NCBI RefSeq assembly: GCF_003664585.1
Contig: NZ_RCHI01000012.1
Location: forward strand, 60,668 to 124,667
Length of the DNA: 64,000 bases
Origin: Paenirhodobacter hankyongi
Lineage (GTDB): Bacteria > Pseudomonadota > Alphaproteobacteria > Rhodobacterales > Rhodobacteraceae
Reading direction: 5' to 3'
Made by a program: the position numbers and the translations under genes. Positions 1 to 10,225 of this stretch are shown piece by piece. Every line of letters starts with the position of its first letter. Position 1 is the first letter of the stretch. Under the pieces are notes generated by a model that made no database searches, had not been told where the DNA came from, and saw nothing but the letters and a program-made list of their open reading frames with translations.

Positions 1-62
1 CAGAGGCGGCGCGGCAGATCGTCGCCCGCTGGCAGGCCGCGGTAGCGGAGGCCTGCGCATGA
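1..62 (+). CDS. 3' end of an upstream gene, possibly hydrogenase maturation
   Basis: Only the last 19 codons are inside the window, ending in TGA at 60-62. The reading frame uses codons beginning at position 3 and encodes a short Ala-rich, probably helical tail. The stop overlaps the next start codon (ATGA), so this gene is translationally coupled to the hydrogenase operon. In other Isp-type hydrogenase clusters a maturation endopeptidase gene (hynD/hupD) can lie here. That identity is inference from context, since the visible residues are not diagnostic. Confidence 0.35.
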   Translation, partial: EAARQIVARWQAAVAEACA

Positions 63-481
63 GGCCCGATCTGAACGAGGTGCTGCGCCGGCGTGCCGCC
101 GGGACCGGGAACATGGTTCTGGTGCTGCACGAGGTTTCCCATGCGCTCGATCGCCTTGCCCGCACCGGCGAGACCCATGTGATCGATCTCAGCAGCCTGC
201 CGATGACGCCCGTGGAATTGCAGCAGCTGATCGCCTCGCTGGGCGAGGGCGAGGTGCGCGCCGTGATCGAGGCCGAGGGCCGCTCGGAAGTGACCGAGAC
301 CGGCTTTTCCGGCGTCTGGCTGGTCACGCATCGCGACACCGATGACATGCTGCGCGGCCGCTACATCGAGATTACCCCCCTGCCGGAGATCCTGCGCAGC
401 CAGGACGCCGACATCCGCGCCGCCGCCGCCCGGCTCGCGCGCAAACTGGACCAAATCAGCGACCTGGAGGAGGCATCATGA
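59..481 (+). CDS. hupH: HupH/HyaF-like hydrogenase expression/maturation protein, C-terminal domain only
   Basis: This 140-residue protein matches the conserved C-terminal region of the HupH/HyaF family of [NiFe]-hydrogenase accessory proteins. The signature is near residues 86-118: VWLVTHRD, then GRYIEIT, then PEIL followed by SQ and DI. Family members are usually about 250-300 residues, so this looks like the C-terminal half alone. It has no signal peptide or membrane segment and is presumably cytoplasmic, acting during small-subunit maturation. It overlaps the upstream gene and the small-subunit gene by ATGA junctions, so it is the second visible gene of one tight operon. The family is clear from the motif; the exact role is inferred. 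Confidence 0.75.
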   Translation: MRPDLNEVLRRRAAGTGNMVLVLHEVSHALDRLARTGETHVIDLSSLPMTPVELQQLIASLGEGEVRAVIEAEGRSEVTETGFSGVWLVTHRDTDDMLRGRYIEITPLPEILRSQDADIRAAAARLARKLDQISDLEEAS

Positions 482-1581
482 TCCGAAGGCAGCAAACACT
501 GGGCGAACGGCTGGAGGAGCGCGGCATCTCGCGGCGCAGTTTCCTGAAATTCTGCACCACCACCGCGTCGCTTCTGGCCCTGCCGCCGGCCTTTGCCCCG
601 CGCATCGCCGAGGCGCTGGAAAGCCAGCGCCGGCCGTCGGTGATCTGGCTCAGCTTCCAGGAATGCACCGGCTGTTCGGAATCGATCCTGCGCGCCGGTT
701 CGCCCTCGATCGAGAGCCTGATCTTCGAAGCGATCTCGCTCGATTATCACGAGACGCTGCAGGCCGCCGCGGGCCATCAGGCCGAAGCCGCGCGCGAGCA
801 GGCGATGGCCGAGAACATGGGCAAGTATCTGGTCGTCGTCGACGGCTCGGTGCCGCTTGGCAACCCGGGCTTCTCGACCGTTGCCGGACAAAGCAACGTC
901 GAGACGCTGAAACGGGTGGCGAAGGGCGCGGCCGCGGTGATCTGCATGGGCACCTGCTCGGCCTTCGGCGGCATTCCCTATGCGAAGCCGAACCCCACCG
1001 GCGCGGTGCCGGTCTCGGAAATCATCACCGACAAGCCGATCGTCAACGTGCCCGGCTGTCCGCCGATCCCGGCGGTGATGACCTCGGTCATTGCCCATTA
1101 CATCACCTTCGGCAGCCTGCCCGAGCTCGATGACCTCGGCCGGCCGAAGGTGTTCTACGGTCAGAACATCCACGACCGTTGCTATCGCCGGCCGTTCTAT
1201 GAACGCGGCCAGTTCGCGCAAAGCTTCGACGACGAGGGCGCGAAGGCCGGCTGGTGTCTTTACAAGCTCGGTTGCAAGGGCCCCACCACCTACAACGCCT
1301 GCGCGGTGCTGAAGTGGAACGAGGGCACCTCCTTCCCGATCGAGGCCGGGCATGGCTGCCTTGGCTGTTCGGAGCCGAACTTCTGGGACAAGGGCAGCTT
1401 CTATGCGCCGCTGTCGACGGCGACCGAGCTTGGCTCGGGCACGGTCGCGGCGGGCGTTCTGGCCGGTGCGGTGCTGGGGGCCGGCGCGGGCTATGCCGGG
1501 CGCAAGATGCAGGAAAAGGGCAAGGCCGGCCCGTTCGAGGCACCGCCCGTGGCGGATGCCGGACAGAAGGAGAACAGCTGA
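478..1581 (+). CDS. hynS: [NiFe] hydrogenase small subunit (Isp-type, membrane-bound)
   Basis: Carries the iron-sulfur relay from the NiFe site to the electron acceptor. Residues 18-24 are a Tat signal (SRRSFLK), so the folded protein is exported with its large subunit. Proximal-cluster ligands are visible as ECTGC (C63, C66), CMGTC (C156, C160) and a Cys-Pro-Pro near 192. A His/Cys pair near 232-235 plus later cysteines supply the distal and medial clusters. The proximal site has Gly where oxygen-tolerant enzymes have an extra Cys (ECTCC), so it looks like the standard four-Cys type. A Gly/Ala-rich hydrophobic segment at about 321-341 is a C-terminal membrane anchor. Length 367 is normal. 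It is followed by isp1 and isp2 rather than directly by the large subunit, the hallmark of Isp-type clusters. Confidence 0.92.
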   Translation: MIRRQQTLGERLEERGISRRSFLKFCTTTASLLALPPAFAPRIAEALESQRRPSVIWLSFQECTGCSESILRAGSPSIESLIFEAISLDYHETLQAAAGHQAEAAREQAMAENMGKYLVVVDGSVPLGNPGFSTVAGQSNVETLKRVAKGAAAVICMGTCSAFGGIPYAKPNPTGAVPVSEIITDKPIVNVPGCPPIPAVMTSVIAHYITFGSLPELDDLGRPKVFYGQNIHDRCYRRPFYERGQFAQSFDDEGAKAGWCLYKLGCKGPTTYNACAVLKWNEGTSFPIEAGHGCLGCSEPNFWDKGSFYAPLSTATELGSGTVAAGVLAGAVLGAGAGYAGRKMQEKGKAGPFEAPPVADAGQKENS

Positions 1582-2234
1582 TGACCCTTCTTGATTTCGC
1601 ACGCGGTCCCGCGCTTCAGGGTGCCGCCTTCATCTTCGTCGTCGGCATGGTCTGGCGCGCGCTCGGCCTGCTTTTGCTGCACCGCAACACGCCGCTGTCG
1701 CGCAACCGCGACAACCATCTGGCGCGGCACGGCTTTCGCACCGTGCTCAGCCGCTTCATCCCCGCCCCGGTGTTCGAGCGGCGGGTGTCCTTCCAATATG
1801 TCGCGGGCTGGATCTGGCATCTCGGCTTCTTCGTCGTGCTGCTGTTCTTCAAGATCCACGTGATGTTCTTCCAGGGGCTGCTGGGCTTCGGCTGGCCGAC
1901 GCTGCCGAACGGCGTCGTCGTCGCCGTTGCGGGGATCACGCTTGGCGTGCTGCTGTGGCTTCTGGGCCGGCGCATCGTGAACCCGGTGCTGCGCTACATC
2001 TCGACCTTCAACGACTATTCGAGCCTGGTCGTGACGATGCTGCCCTTCATCACCGGCTTCCTCGCCTTCGCCCATTACGGCTTCGCCTATGAAACGATGC
2101 TGGCGCTGCACATCCTGTCGATCTCGCTGCTGCTGGTGTGGTTCCCGTTCTCGAAACTGATCCATGTCATCACGCTTCTTCCGTCCCGCTATATTCTGGG
2201 CGTGAAGTTCTGGCGCAGGGGGGTCCAAGCATGA
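1581..2234 (+). CDS. isp1: Isp1, NarI-like membrane cytochrome b subunit of hydrogenase
   Basis: A 217-residue integral membrane protein with about five hydrophobic helices (roughly 14-33, 71-91, 104-122, 142-160 and 170-190) and His residues inside them suited to heme b ligation. It resembles the NarI/DsrM-type cytochrome b family. The frame stays open upstream inside the small-subunit gene, but the ATG at 1581 forms a TGATG junction with the hynS stop, so that start is chosen. It ends in ATGA overlap with isp2. Between hynS and isp2 this is the position of isp1 in Thiocapsa-type hynS-isp1-isp2-hynL operons. Expected role: pass electrons between the small subunit, Isp2 and the quinone pool. 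Confidence 0.85.
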   Translation: MTLLDFARGPALQGAAFIFVVGMVWRALGLLLLHRNTPLSRNRDNHLARHGFRTVLSRFIPAPVFERRVSFQYVAGWIWHLGFFVVLLFFKIHVMFFQGLLGFGWPTLPNGVVVAVAGITLGVLLWLLGRRIVNPVLRYISTFNDYSSLVVTMLPFITGFLAFAHYGFAYETMLALHILSISLLLVWFPFSKLIHVITLLPSRYILGVKFWRRGVQA

Positions 2235-3603
2235 CCGAAGTCGTCACCAAGCAGGAACTCGACGAAGCCTTCGCCATGTTCTACGGCATGGCCGCGAGCC
2301 TGAAGGATCTGGCCAGCCCCCCGGTCGAAGTGGCCGACGAAGAGCGTGTCGCCGCGGCGAAGCGGGTCTTCCTGAAGGGCATCGACGCGAATTTCGCCAC
2401 CCAGCTCGACGCCTGCGTGCATTGCGGCGCCTGTGCCCAGGCGTGCCAGTTCTACCTCGGCACGGATGATCCGAAATACACGCCGGTGCACAAGCTCGAC
2501 CTGATGAAGCGGGTCTATGACCGCGAGATATCGCCGCTGAGCTGGCTGAAGAAATTCATCGTGAAGGACATCACCGCCGACGATCTGCGCGCCCAGCAGG
2601 AGCTGGTCTATGATTCCTGCACGATGTGCGGGCGGTGCAACCTGGTCTGTCCGGCGGGCATCAACATCGCCGACATGGTGGCGTTGAACCGCTCGGCGCT
2701 CGCCGCGGCGCGGCTGATGCCGGACGAGCTGCGCTTCATGCAGGAAGGGCAGGAGGCCGACGGCACCATCTTCGGCGCCGACGAGGATCTGTTCCGCTTC
2801 CGCATGGATGCGCTGCAGGAAAAGCTCGGCTTCGAGATTCCGATCGACAAGCCGAAGGCCGATGTGCTGCTCGTCACCACCGGGCTCGACATCCACCTGT
2901 TCCAGGATGCGACCGGCGGCACGATCGAGACGCTGCACCACATGGGCGTCGATTACACCCTGCGCTCGGATGCCTACGAGGGGGCGAACTTCGGCCTTCT
3001 CTCGGGTCACGAGGGCACGAAGAAGAAGATGGCGGCAAAGCTTGCCAATGCCGCGATCGAGGTCGGCGCCAAGGTGGTGATCGTGCCCGAATGCGGCCAC
3101 GCCTTCCCGGCGCTGCGCTGGGGCGCGGCCGAGGCGCTCGGCAAGCCTGTCGAGTTCGACGTGATGACCGTGTCCGAATATTTCGGCAAGGCGGTGATGG
3201 ACGGTCGGCTGAAACTCGAGAAGGACAAGGAGCCGCGCGTTGTCGCCCTGCACGACCCGTGCAAGGTCGGCCGCTGGGGCGGCGTCTTCGAGGAGCCGCG
3301 CGCCATCCTGAAGGCGATCGGCTGGGAGCTGCACGAGACCGAAAGCAACCGCGCCTACAACTTCTGCTGTGGCGGCGGGGCCGGCAACTTCCTGATCGAA
3401 CGCGCCAACCCGCTCAAGCGCGCGGGCTATCGGGTGAAGATGGCCGAGATCGAGAAGACCGAGGCGAAGACCCTCGTCGTCTCCTGCGGCTCGTGCCGGA
3501 TGAATTTCGAGGTCGGCAAGGTCAATGCCGGTGACACGATCCCGGTGGAAAGCCTCGCTGCGATCATCGCGGCGCATCTGCCGAAGAAGGAAGGAGCCAA
3601 GGC

Positions 3604-3607
<4 letters not shown>
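2231..3607 (+). CDS. isp2: Isp2, HdrD-like iron-sulfur protein of the hydrogenase complex
   Basis: This 458-residue protein has two ferredoxin-type 4Fe-4S motifs, C62-x2-C65-x2-C68-x3-C72 and C130-x2-C133-x2-C136-x3-C140. A C-terminal half with cysteine-rich CCG-type elements follows (HDPC near 341-344, C379-C380 in a Cys-Cys-Gly-Gly run, and CGSC near the end), as in HdrD and GlpC heterodisulfide-reductase-like proteins. There is no signal peptide or membrane helix, so it should sit on the cytoplasmic face attached to Isp1. The ATG at 2231 overlaps the isp1 stop, and the stop overlaps the hynL start. Known for the family: Isp1/Isp2 connect HynSL to the membrane redox pool. Inferred here: the same job. 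Confidence 0.87.
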
Positions 3608-5325
<1,718 letters not shown>

Positions 5326-5341
5326 ACAGGAGAAAGACAAG

Positions 5342-5740
5342 ATGAGCGAGATTTTCAGCCCCGAATGGATGGCCGGTTTCGCCGCCGAATGGAACAAGGA
5401 GCCGGCACTGGCCGGCGCGCTCGAGCAGATCGGCTTCAAGTCGACCATCGCCTATGGCTTCAAGGGCGACCCGGCGCCGAAGGGCGTGATGGTGATCGAG
5501 GGCGGCAAGGTGATCTCGAGCGGCGCCTATGCCGGCGAGCCGCTGAGCTGGGACATCCGCTGCACGCCTGAACATTGGGACAAGTGGCTGAAGAAGCCGC
5601 CGACCATGATGGATCTGGGCGTCGCCTATACCACCGGCAAGATGAAGTTCGACGTCGGTGATTACACTGCGATGATCAAGGACCCGCGGATGGCCGGTCC
5701 CTTCATCAAATCCTTCGCAGCAATGTCGCGCGTCGGATAA
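5342..5740 (+). CDS. SCP2-fold (sterol-carrier-like) small protein, last gene of hydrogenase operon
   Basis: A 132-residue soluble protein with the pattern of the SCP-2 lipid-transfer fold: an N-terminal helix, a beta sheet with a Gly-Lys-rich hairpin near residues 45-60, and a C-terminal helix containing TGKMKFDVGDY. It starts 16 nt after hynL behind an AGGAG ribosome-binding site, so it is co-transcribed. No catalytic motif is visible. SCP2 folds bind hydrophobic ligands. In a hydrogenase operon it could bind quinone or lipid near Isp1, or act in assembly, but nothing in the sequence decides between these. The fold call is fairly good; the function is unknown. Confidence 0.65.
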   Translation: MSEIFSPEWMAGFAAEWNKEPALAGALEQIGFKSTIAYGFKGDPAPKGVMVIEGGKVISSGAYAGEPLSWDIRCTPEHWDKWLKKPPTMMDLGVAYTTGKMKFDVGDYTAMIKDPRMAGPFIKSFAAMSRVG

Positions 5741-5820
5741 CCTGTCACTTCCGGGGCGCCTCCGGTTCCGACCGGGGCGACGCGGAAGATTTTGACCAAC
5801 TCCAGCCCATGGAGGCTTGA

Positions 5821-7068
5821 ATGAAGTCCACCCTGAAACCCCGCCTCGCGGGAACGGCGGCGCTGTGCCTTGTGGCGGCACTGGTGCCGGAAGTCGCCTC
5901 GGCCACCGAAGGATATTTTGCCCTGGGTTACGGCGTCGCGCAGCGCGGCGTGGCGGGCGCGGGCGTCGCCTACAGCCAGGACGGGATGTCGAGCGCGATC
6001 AACCCCGCCGCGGTGGCCTCGGTCGGGCAGGAGTTCAGCCTGGGCGTTCAGGTGTTCTCGCCGCGGCGCAGCTACACGGGCACGGGGACCGGCTTCGTCG
6101 CCCCGGGCAAGGTGGAAAGCGGGCACGAGTATTTCCTGGTGCCGAACTTCTCCTTCAACAAGCCGTTGCAGAATGGCGCGGTGCTGAACTTCGCGGCCTA
6201 TGGCAACGGCGGGATGAACACCTCCTATCCGGCGGTTGCGAACCCGAATTGCGGCTATTTCGGCGGCGGCTCGGGCGTGCTGTGCGGCGGCAAGGCCGGC
6301 GTGAACCTGAACCAGCTGTTCCTGTCGGTGACCTATGCGCAGAAGTCGGGACCGCTGTCCTGGGGTGTCGCGCCGACGGTCGCGGTGCAGAGCTTCTCGG
6401 CACGTGGCCTTGCGGCCTTCGGCGTGATGGCGAATGACACGGATTATTCGACCGGCGTCGGTCTCAGGGCGGGCGTGCAATACGAGGCCTCGCCGCAGCT
6501 GACGCTGGGCCTTTCGGCGCAGACCCGCTTCGAGATGTCGAAGCTCGAGGACTATTCGAATCTGTTCGAGAATGGCGGCGATTTCGACATTCCCGCCTCG
6601 ATCACCGCCGGTCTCGCCTATCACCTGCGCCCGGACGTGACGCTGCTGCTCGACTATTCGCGGATCTTCTACAGCGACGTCGGCGCGGTCGGCAATGCGA
6701 CCAATGCCGGACCGATGGGGGCGCCGGGCGGTGCGGGCTTTGGCTGGGACGATGTCGATGTGATCCGGCTTGGCGCCGAATGGCAGCAGACGCCCGACAT
6801 GACCTGGCGTGTGGGCTATGCCCATGCCACGAATCCGGTCGGCCCCGAGGACGTCAGCCTGAACATCCTCGCCCCCGGCATCGTCGAGGATCACGTCAGC
6901 TTCGGCGGCTCGAAGATGCTGAGCGACAACGACCGGCTCGACTTCTCGGTGGACTATGCGCTGTCGAATTCGGTCAAGGGCACGCTGCCGGCTTCGATGG
7001 GCGGCGGCACCGTCAAGCTCGAGATGCACCAGTTCAGCGCGTCGGTCGGCTGGACGCGGCGGTTCTGA
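5821..7068 (+). CDS. OmpP1/FadL-family outer membrane protein
   Basis: This 415-residue protein begins with a Sec signal peptide (residues 1-27, Ala-Ser-Ala cleavage region). Mature sequence typical of FadL/TodX hydrophobic-substrate channels follows: GYFALGYGVAQRG at the start of the hatch region, then NPAAVA, then alternating beta strands ending in a C-terminal aromatic (...WTRRF) recognised by the BAM complex. It should import long-chain fatty acids or other hydrophobic compounds across the outer membrane. A GGAGG site lies 5 nt before the ATG. The 80-nt gap from the SCP2 gene shows no obvious terminator, so read-through from the hydrogenase operon is possible. Confidence 0.8.
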   Translation: MKSTLKPRLAGTAALCLVAALVPEVASATEGYFALGYGVAQRGVAGAGVAYSQDGMSSAINPAAVASVGQEFSLGVQVFSPRRSYTGTGTGFVAPGKVESGHEYFLVPNFSFNKPLQNGAVLNFAAYGNGGMNTSYPAVANPNCGYFGGGSGVLCGGKAGVNLNQLFLSVTYAQKSGPLSWGVAPTVAVQSFSARGLAAFGVMANDTDYSTGVGLRAGVQYEASPQLTLGLSAQTRFEMSKLEDYSNLFENGGDFDIPASITAGLAYHLRPDVTLLLDYSRIFYSDVGAVGNATNAGPMGAPGGAGFGWDDVDVIRLGAEWQQTPDMTWRVGYAHATNPVGPEDVSLNILAPGIVEDHVSFGGSKMLSDNDRLDFSVDYALSNSVKGTLPASMGGGTVKLEMHQFSASVGWTRRF

Positions 7069-7083
7069 GCCTTTCGCACACGG

Positions 7084-7104
7084 GGCGCCCCCGCTCGGGG
7101 CGCC
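7084..7104. terminator. GC-rich hairpin between convergent genes
   Basis: An 8-bp stem (GGCGCCCC / GGGGCGCC) with a 5-nt loop lies between the FadL-type gene and the leftward flagellar-region gene. There is no U-tract on either strand, so it is at best a weak or Rho-assisted bidirectional terminator. Confidence 0.4.
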
Positions 7105-9300
7105 TCAGGGGGTGGGGAAATCGGCGAGCAGCCGGGTCAGGGCCTCGCGCTCGGCCTGGCTGCGCGCGATCAGGTCCTTGAACCCCGCGACCCCATCGGC
7201 CGGAGAGGGCGGCGGGGCGGTCGGCTCCTCGGCCGTCAGGTCGTAAAGCCGCACCAGCGCCTTTTCGGCCTCGCTGCCGTTCGCGGCAACAAAGCTCCAG
7301 TCGCCGCCACGCCAGGCCTCGGCCGTGGCATTCGGCAGGTCGCCCGCGGTGGCAAAGACCGCCTGCGCGATGGCATGTTCGTTCAGCAGCGCATGGGCGC
7401 GGGCCTTCAGCGCGGTGGCGCGGCTGCCGTCGAGCGTGTCGAGATAGGAAAGCGCCGCCGGGCCGTCCCGCTCGGCGATGGCGGCGGCGGCGAGCGCCAC
7501 CCGCCCGTCGGGCGTGCGGCCAAGCGGCCCGCCCAGCAGATCGCGCACCGGGCCGGTCAGGCCCGCGGCGGTCAGCCGGTCCGCCATCCGGAGCCGCACG
7601 AGGTTCGGCAGATCCTCCGGCACCTGATCCTGCCGGGCAAGGAGCTGGCCCAGAAACAGCGGGTCGTCCGGCACCTTGGCGAGCAGCTCCCAGAGGCTGC
7701 GCCGGGTTTCCTGCCGCAGCGTGGGCGTGTCCTGCGCCGGCCAGGCATCGAGCGCGGCGAAGGCCTCGGAAAACCGTCCGACCGAGCCCTCGCCCAGGAT
7801 CTGCGCGCGCAACAGCCGCGCCCCCTCGGGCGAGCCGCGCAATTCGCGGGCAAGCGAGGTCGCCAGTTCGACATTTGCCGCATCGACCGGCTCGCCGCGC
7901 GCGATCCGGGTATCGATCAGCAGGACCAGCGCCTGCGCCGCATCGGCGCTGTTGCGGTCGATCATCCCGGCCAGAACCGGCTCGGCCTGCGCCGGTTCGC
8001 CGCGGGCGATGTCGATCCGTGCATCGATCAGGCCGAGCGCCGGATCGCCGGGCGCAACCCCGCGGGCAAGCATCGAGCCGATCTCGCGCGCGTCGCTGTC
8101 GGCGCCAAGCGCAAGCAGCCGGCGCACCAGCTCGGGCCCGACGATCTTGCGGATCGGCAGCGGCAGCGCCGAGAAGCTGCGCCGCACTGCGGCAAGGTTC
8201 GGCGCCTCGCCCTCCGCATCGTCGCGCCCGAGCAGGGCCCAGAGCGCGACCTTGCCGTCGCAGGCGGCCATGCGCGAGATCGGCGACGCGGGCACCGGCA
8301 GGTCGTCGAGCACCGCCGCGACATAGGCGATCGCGCCGGCGGACGGCGTTCCAAGGCCGAAGCCGCGCAGCGTGGCGCGGGCTTCGGTGCCGAAGCCAAG
8401 GCCGAGATAGGTGTGTGCAAGCCGCTCGACCGCGGCAGTGTCGGGGCGGTCGAACTCGCCCACCAGCCCCTGCCGCGCCGTCGCGATCTGCACGCCCGCG
8501 GGGGCGTCGGAAACCCAGCTTTCCACCGCGAAAAGCCGGTCCTGCAGGCAGCGCAGCCCGTTTGCCAGCAGCTGTGGCGCGGGGCCGTTGCCGAGCATGT
8601 CGCGATCGAAGACCGTCTGCGATTCGATCGCCAGATGCGGGGCGGCGCCCTCGGGCGGGGCGGCGCCCGGCGGCAGCGGCGCGGGCGCCTCCGCCTTCGG
8701 GGCGACGAAGGCGCTGATCACGCCTTGCGAGGCGGCGCGGCTGAGCTGCGCGAGCAGCTCGGTTTCCGCCTCGCGCACGCGCGGGTCAGGTGGCGCAAAG
8801 CCGGGCCGCAGGTCGCCTGCCCCGGTTGGCTCTGCCCCGGCGGGTGCGGGGACGGCACGATTGCGCCAGTAGGTCTCGAGATGGTCAAGACGCAGCGGCG
8901 TGCTGGTCGCGGCACGGGGGCCACTGGCGGGCATCGGCAGCGCGGGCGCATCGAGGATGTCGAGCACCACGGCCCCCGAGGCAAGCTGGAACGCCTCGTG
9001 CACCGTGCCGGGCGCGGTGGCGATGCGCAGCCCCTCGGCCTGCGGCGCAACCCCGGTGATCCGGGTGCGCGGGATCAGCCGGAAGACCTCCGCGGTGTCA
9101 TAGCCGAAGCTTTCGCCCGGGGTGCGCAGGGTGAGCGCACCCACACCCTCGCTCAACTGCCAGTCGGTGCCGGGGGGGAGCATGAAGACGAGGCGCGAGA
9201 AGCCGTCATGCTCGCCCGATCGCACGGCGACCTGCTGCGCCTGCGCCGTTCCCGCCGCGCAGATCAGCGCGCCGGCGGCAAGGATCTGCCCGATCCTCAT
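7105..9300 (-). CDS. Large exported helical-repeat protein coupled to motA
   Basis: A 731-residue protein with a clear signal peptide (MRIGQILAAGALICAAGTAQA). Residues about 25-125 form a beta-rich N-terminal domain with RSGEH and GFSRLVF motifs, of the type seen in AMIN-like periplasmic proteins. A Pro/Ala-rich linker precedes a long C-terminal array of Ala/Leu/Arg helices resembling TPR repeats (about 280-731). The frame is open upstream to 9924, but the ATG at 9300 follows the signal peptide pattern and forms an ATGA overlap with motA, so that start is preferred. Translational coupling to MotA suggests a periplasmic role in stator or flagellar function, as inference only. I do not recognise a named family. 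Confidence 0.7.
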   Translation of the reverse strand: MRIGQILAAGALICAAGTAQAQQVAVRSGEHDGFSRLVFMLPPGTDWQLSEGVGALTLRTPGESFGYDTAEVFRLIPRTRITGVAPQAEGLRIATAPGTVHEAFQLASGAVVLDILDAPALPMPASGPRAATSTPLRLDHLETYWRNRAVPAPAGAEPTGAGDLRPGFAPPDPRVREAETELLAQLSRAASQGVISAFVAPKAEAPAPLPPGAAPPEGAAPHLAIESQTVFDRDMLGNGPAPQLLANGLRCLQDRLFAVESWVSDAPAGVQIATARQGLVGEFDRPDTAAVERLAHTYLGLGFGTEARATLRGFGLGTPSAGAIAYVAAVLDDLPVPASPISRMAACDGKVALWALLGRDDAEGEAPNLAAVRRSFSALPLPIRKIVGPELVRRLLALGADSDAREIGSMLARGVAPGDPALGLIDARIDIARGEPAQAEPVLAGMIDRNSADAAQALVLLIDTRIARGEPVDAANVELATSLARELRGSPEGARLLRAQILGEGSVGRFSEAFAALDAWPAQDTPTLRQETRRSLWELLAKVPDDPLFLGQLLARQDQVPEDLPNLVRLRMADRLTAAGLTGPVRDLLGGPLGRTPDGRVALAAAAIAERDGPAALSYLDTLDGSRATALKARAHALLNEHAIAQAVFATAGDLPNATAEAWRGGDWSFVAANGSEAEKALVRLYDLTAEEPTAPPPSPADGVAGFKDLIARSQAEREALTRLLADFPTP

Positions 9301-10166
9301 GCCGCCTCCGCCTTCACCGTCCGCAGCGCCTCTTCCAGTTCGGAAAAGCTCGGGCGGATGTGATGGGGGGTGTTCTGCCGGCCGACCTCGATGCAGATAT
9401 TGGTCGCGTGGTTGTAGAGATTGGCGACCAGAACCTCCCGGATCAGCTTGTAGAAATGGCTGTCCTCCTCGATCACCGCGCCGATGCGGCTGGCGAAGGG
9501 GCCGACGAAGCCATAGGCGAGGAAGACACCGAGGAAGGTTCCGACCAATGCGCCGCCGATCATGTGGCCGAGAATCTCGGGCGGCTGGTCGATTGCCGCC
9601 ATGGTCTTGATCACGCCCAGAACCGCAGCGACGATGCCGAGCGCGGGCATCGCGTCGGCCACCGTCTGGATCGCGTGGCTCGAGTGCATTGCGTGCTCGA
9701 AATTGGCCTCGAGCTGCTTGTCGAGGATCTCCTCGACCTGATGCGGGTCGTCGTAATTCATCGAGGCGGCACGCATCGTGTCGCAGATCATCTCGATCGC
9801 CTCGTGATCCTTCAGGATTTTCGGATATTTCTGGAAAATCGAGGAGCTTTCCGGCGCCTCGATATGTTCCTCGATCGCTACCGGATTCTGCCGCACCAGC
9901 CGGATCAACTCGAACAGCAGGCACAGCAGATCACGGTAATCGGCAGGCTGCCAGATCGGCCCCTTGAACACCTTGCCCATGTCGCGCAGCGTCCGCTTGA
10001 CCGCGGCCAGATCGTTCGACAGCAGGAACGAACCCGCCGCCGCCCCGCCGATCATGATCAGCTCGAAGGGCAGCGCCTTCAGGATGATGCCGATCTTGCC
10101 GCCCGCGGCGACAAAGCCGCCAAACACCATCACGAAGATGACGATCATCCCGACAATGCCGATCAT
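9297..10166 (-). CDS. motA: Flagellar motor stator protein MotA
   Basis: This 289-residue membrane protein has MotA features: an N-terminal hydrophobic helix with a conserved Gly-Gly step, a second helix near residues 35-50, a large cytoplasmic loop rich in charged residues (about 60-165), then two C-terminal helices. The helix 3 region contains PALGIVAAVLGVI and helix 4 LVGTFLGVFLAYGF. It forms the proton channel with MotB, which is not in this window. A GGAGAGAG site precedes the ATG. It is the first of two coupled leftward genes and lies 59 nt downstream of the MotE-like gene. Confidence 0.93.
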   Translation of the reverse strand: MIGIVGMIVIFVMVFGGFVAAGGKIGIILKALPFELIMIGGAAAGSFLLSNDLAAVKRTLRDMGKVFKGPIWQPADYRDLLCLLFELIRLVRQNPVAIEEHIEAPESSSIFQKYPKILKDHEAIEMICDTMRAASMNYDDPHQVEEILDKQLEANFEHAMHSSHAIQTVADAMPALGIVAAVLGVIKTMAAIDQPPEILGHMIGGALVGTFLGVFLAYGFVGPFASRIGAVIEEDSHFYKLIREVLVANLYNHATNICIEVGRQNTPHHIRPSFSELEEALRTVKAEAA

Positions 10167-10225
10167 TCATCTCTCTCCACAGCTCGCCCGGCGTTTCGCA
10201 CGGGAGGATTGATCCTGGCCGCGCT

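Noticed and set aside
478..1581. Oxygen-tolerant membrane-bound hydrogenase
   Set aside because: The extra proximal-cluster Cys residues are absent (ECTGC, not ECTCC), and the gene order with isp1/isp2 is different from hupSLC.
7084..7104. Strong intrinsic terminator
   Set aside because: Stem is good but there is no U-tract on either strand, so it is listed only as a weak terminator.
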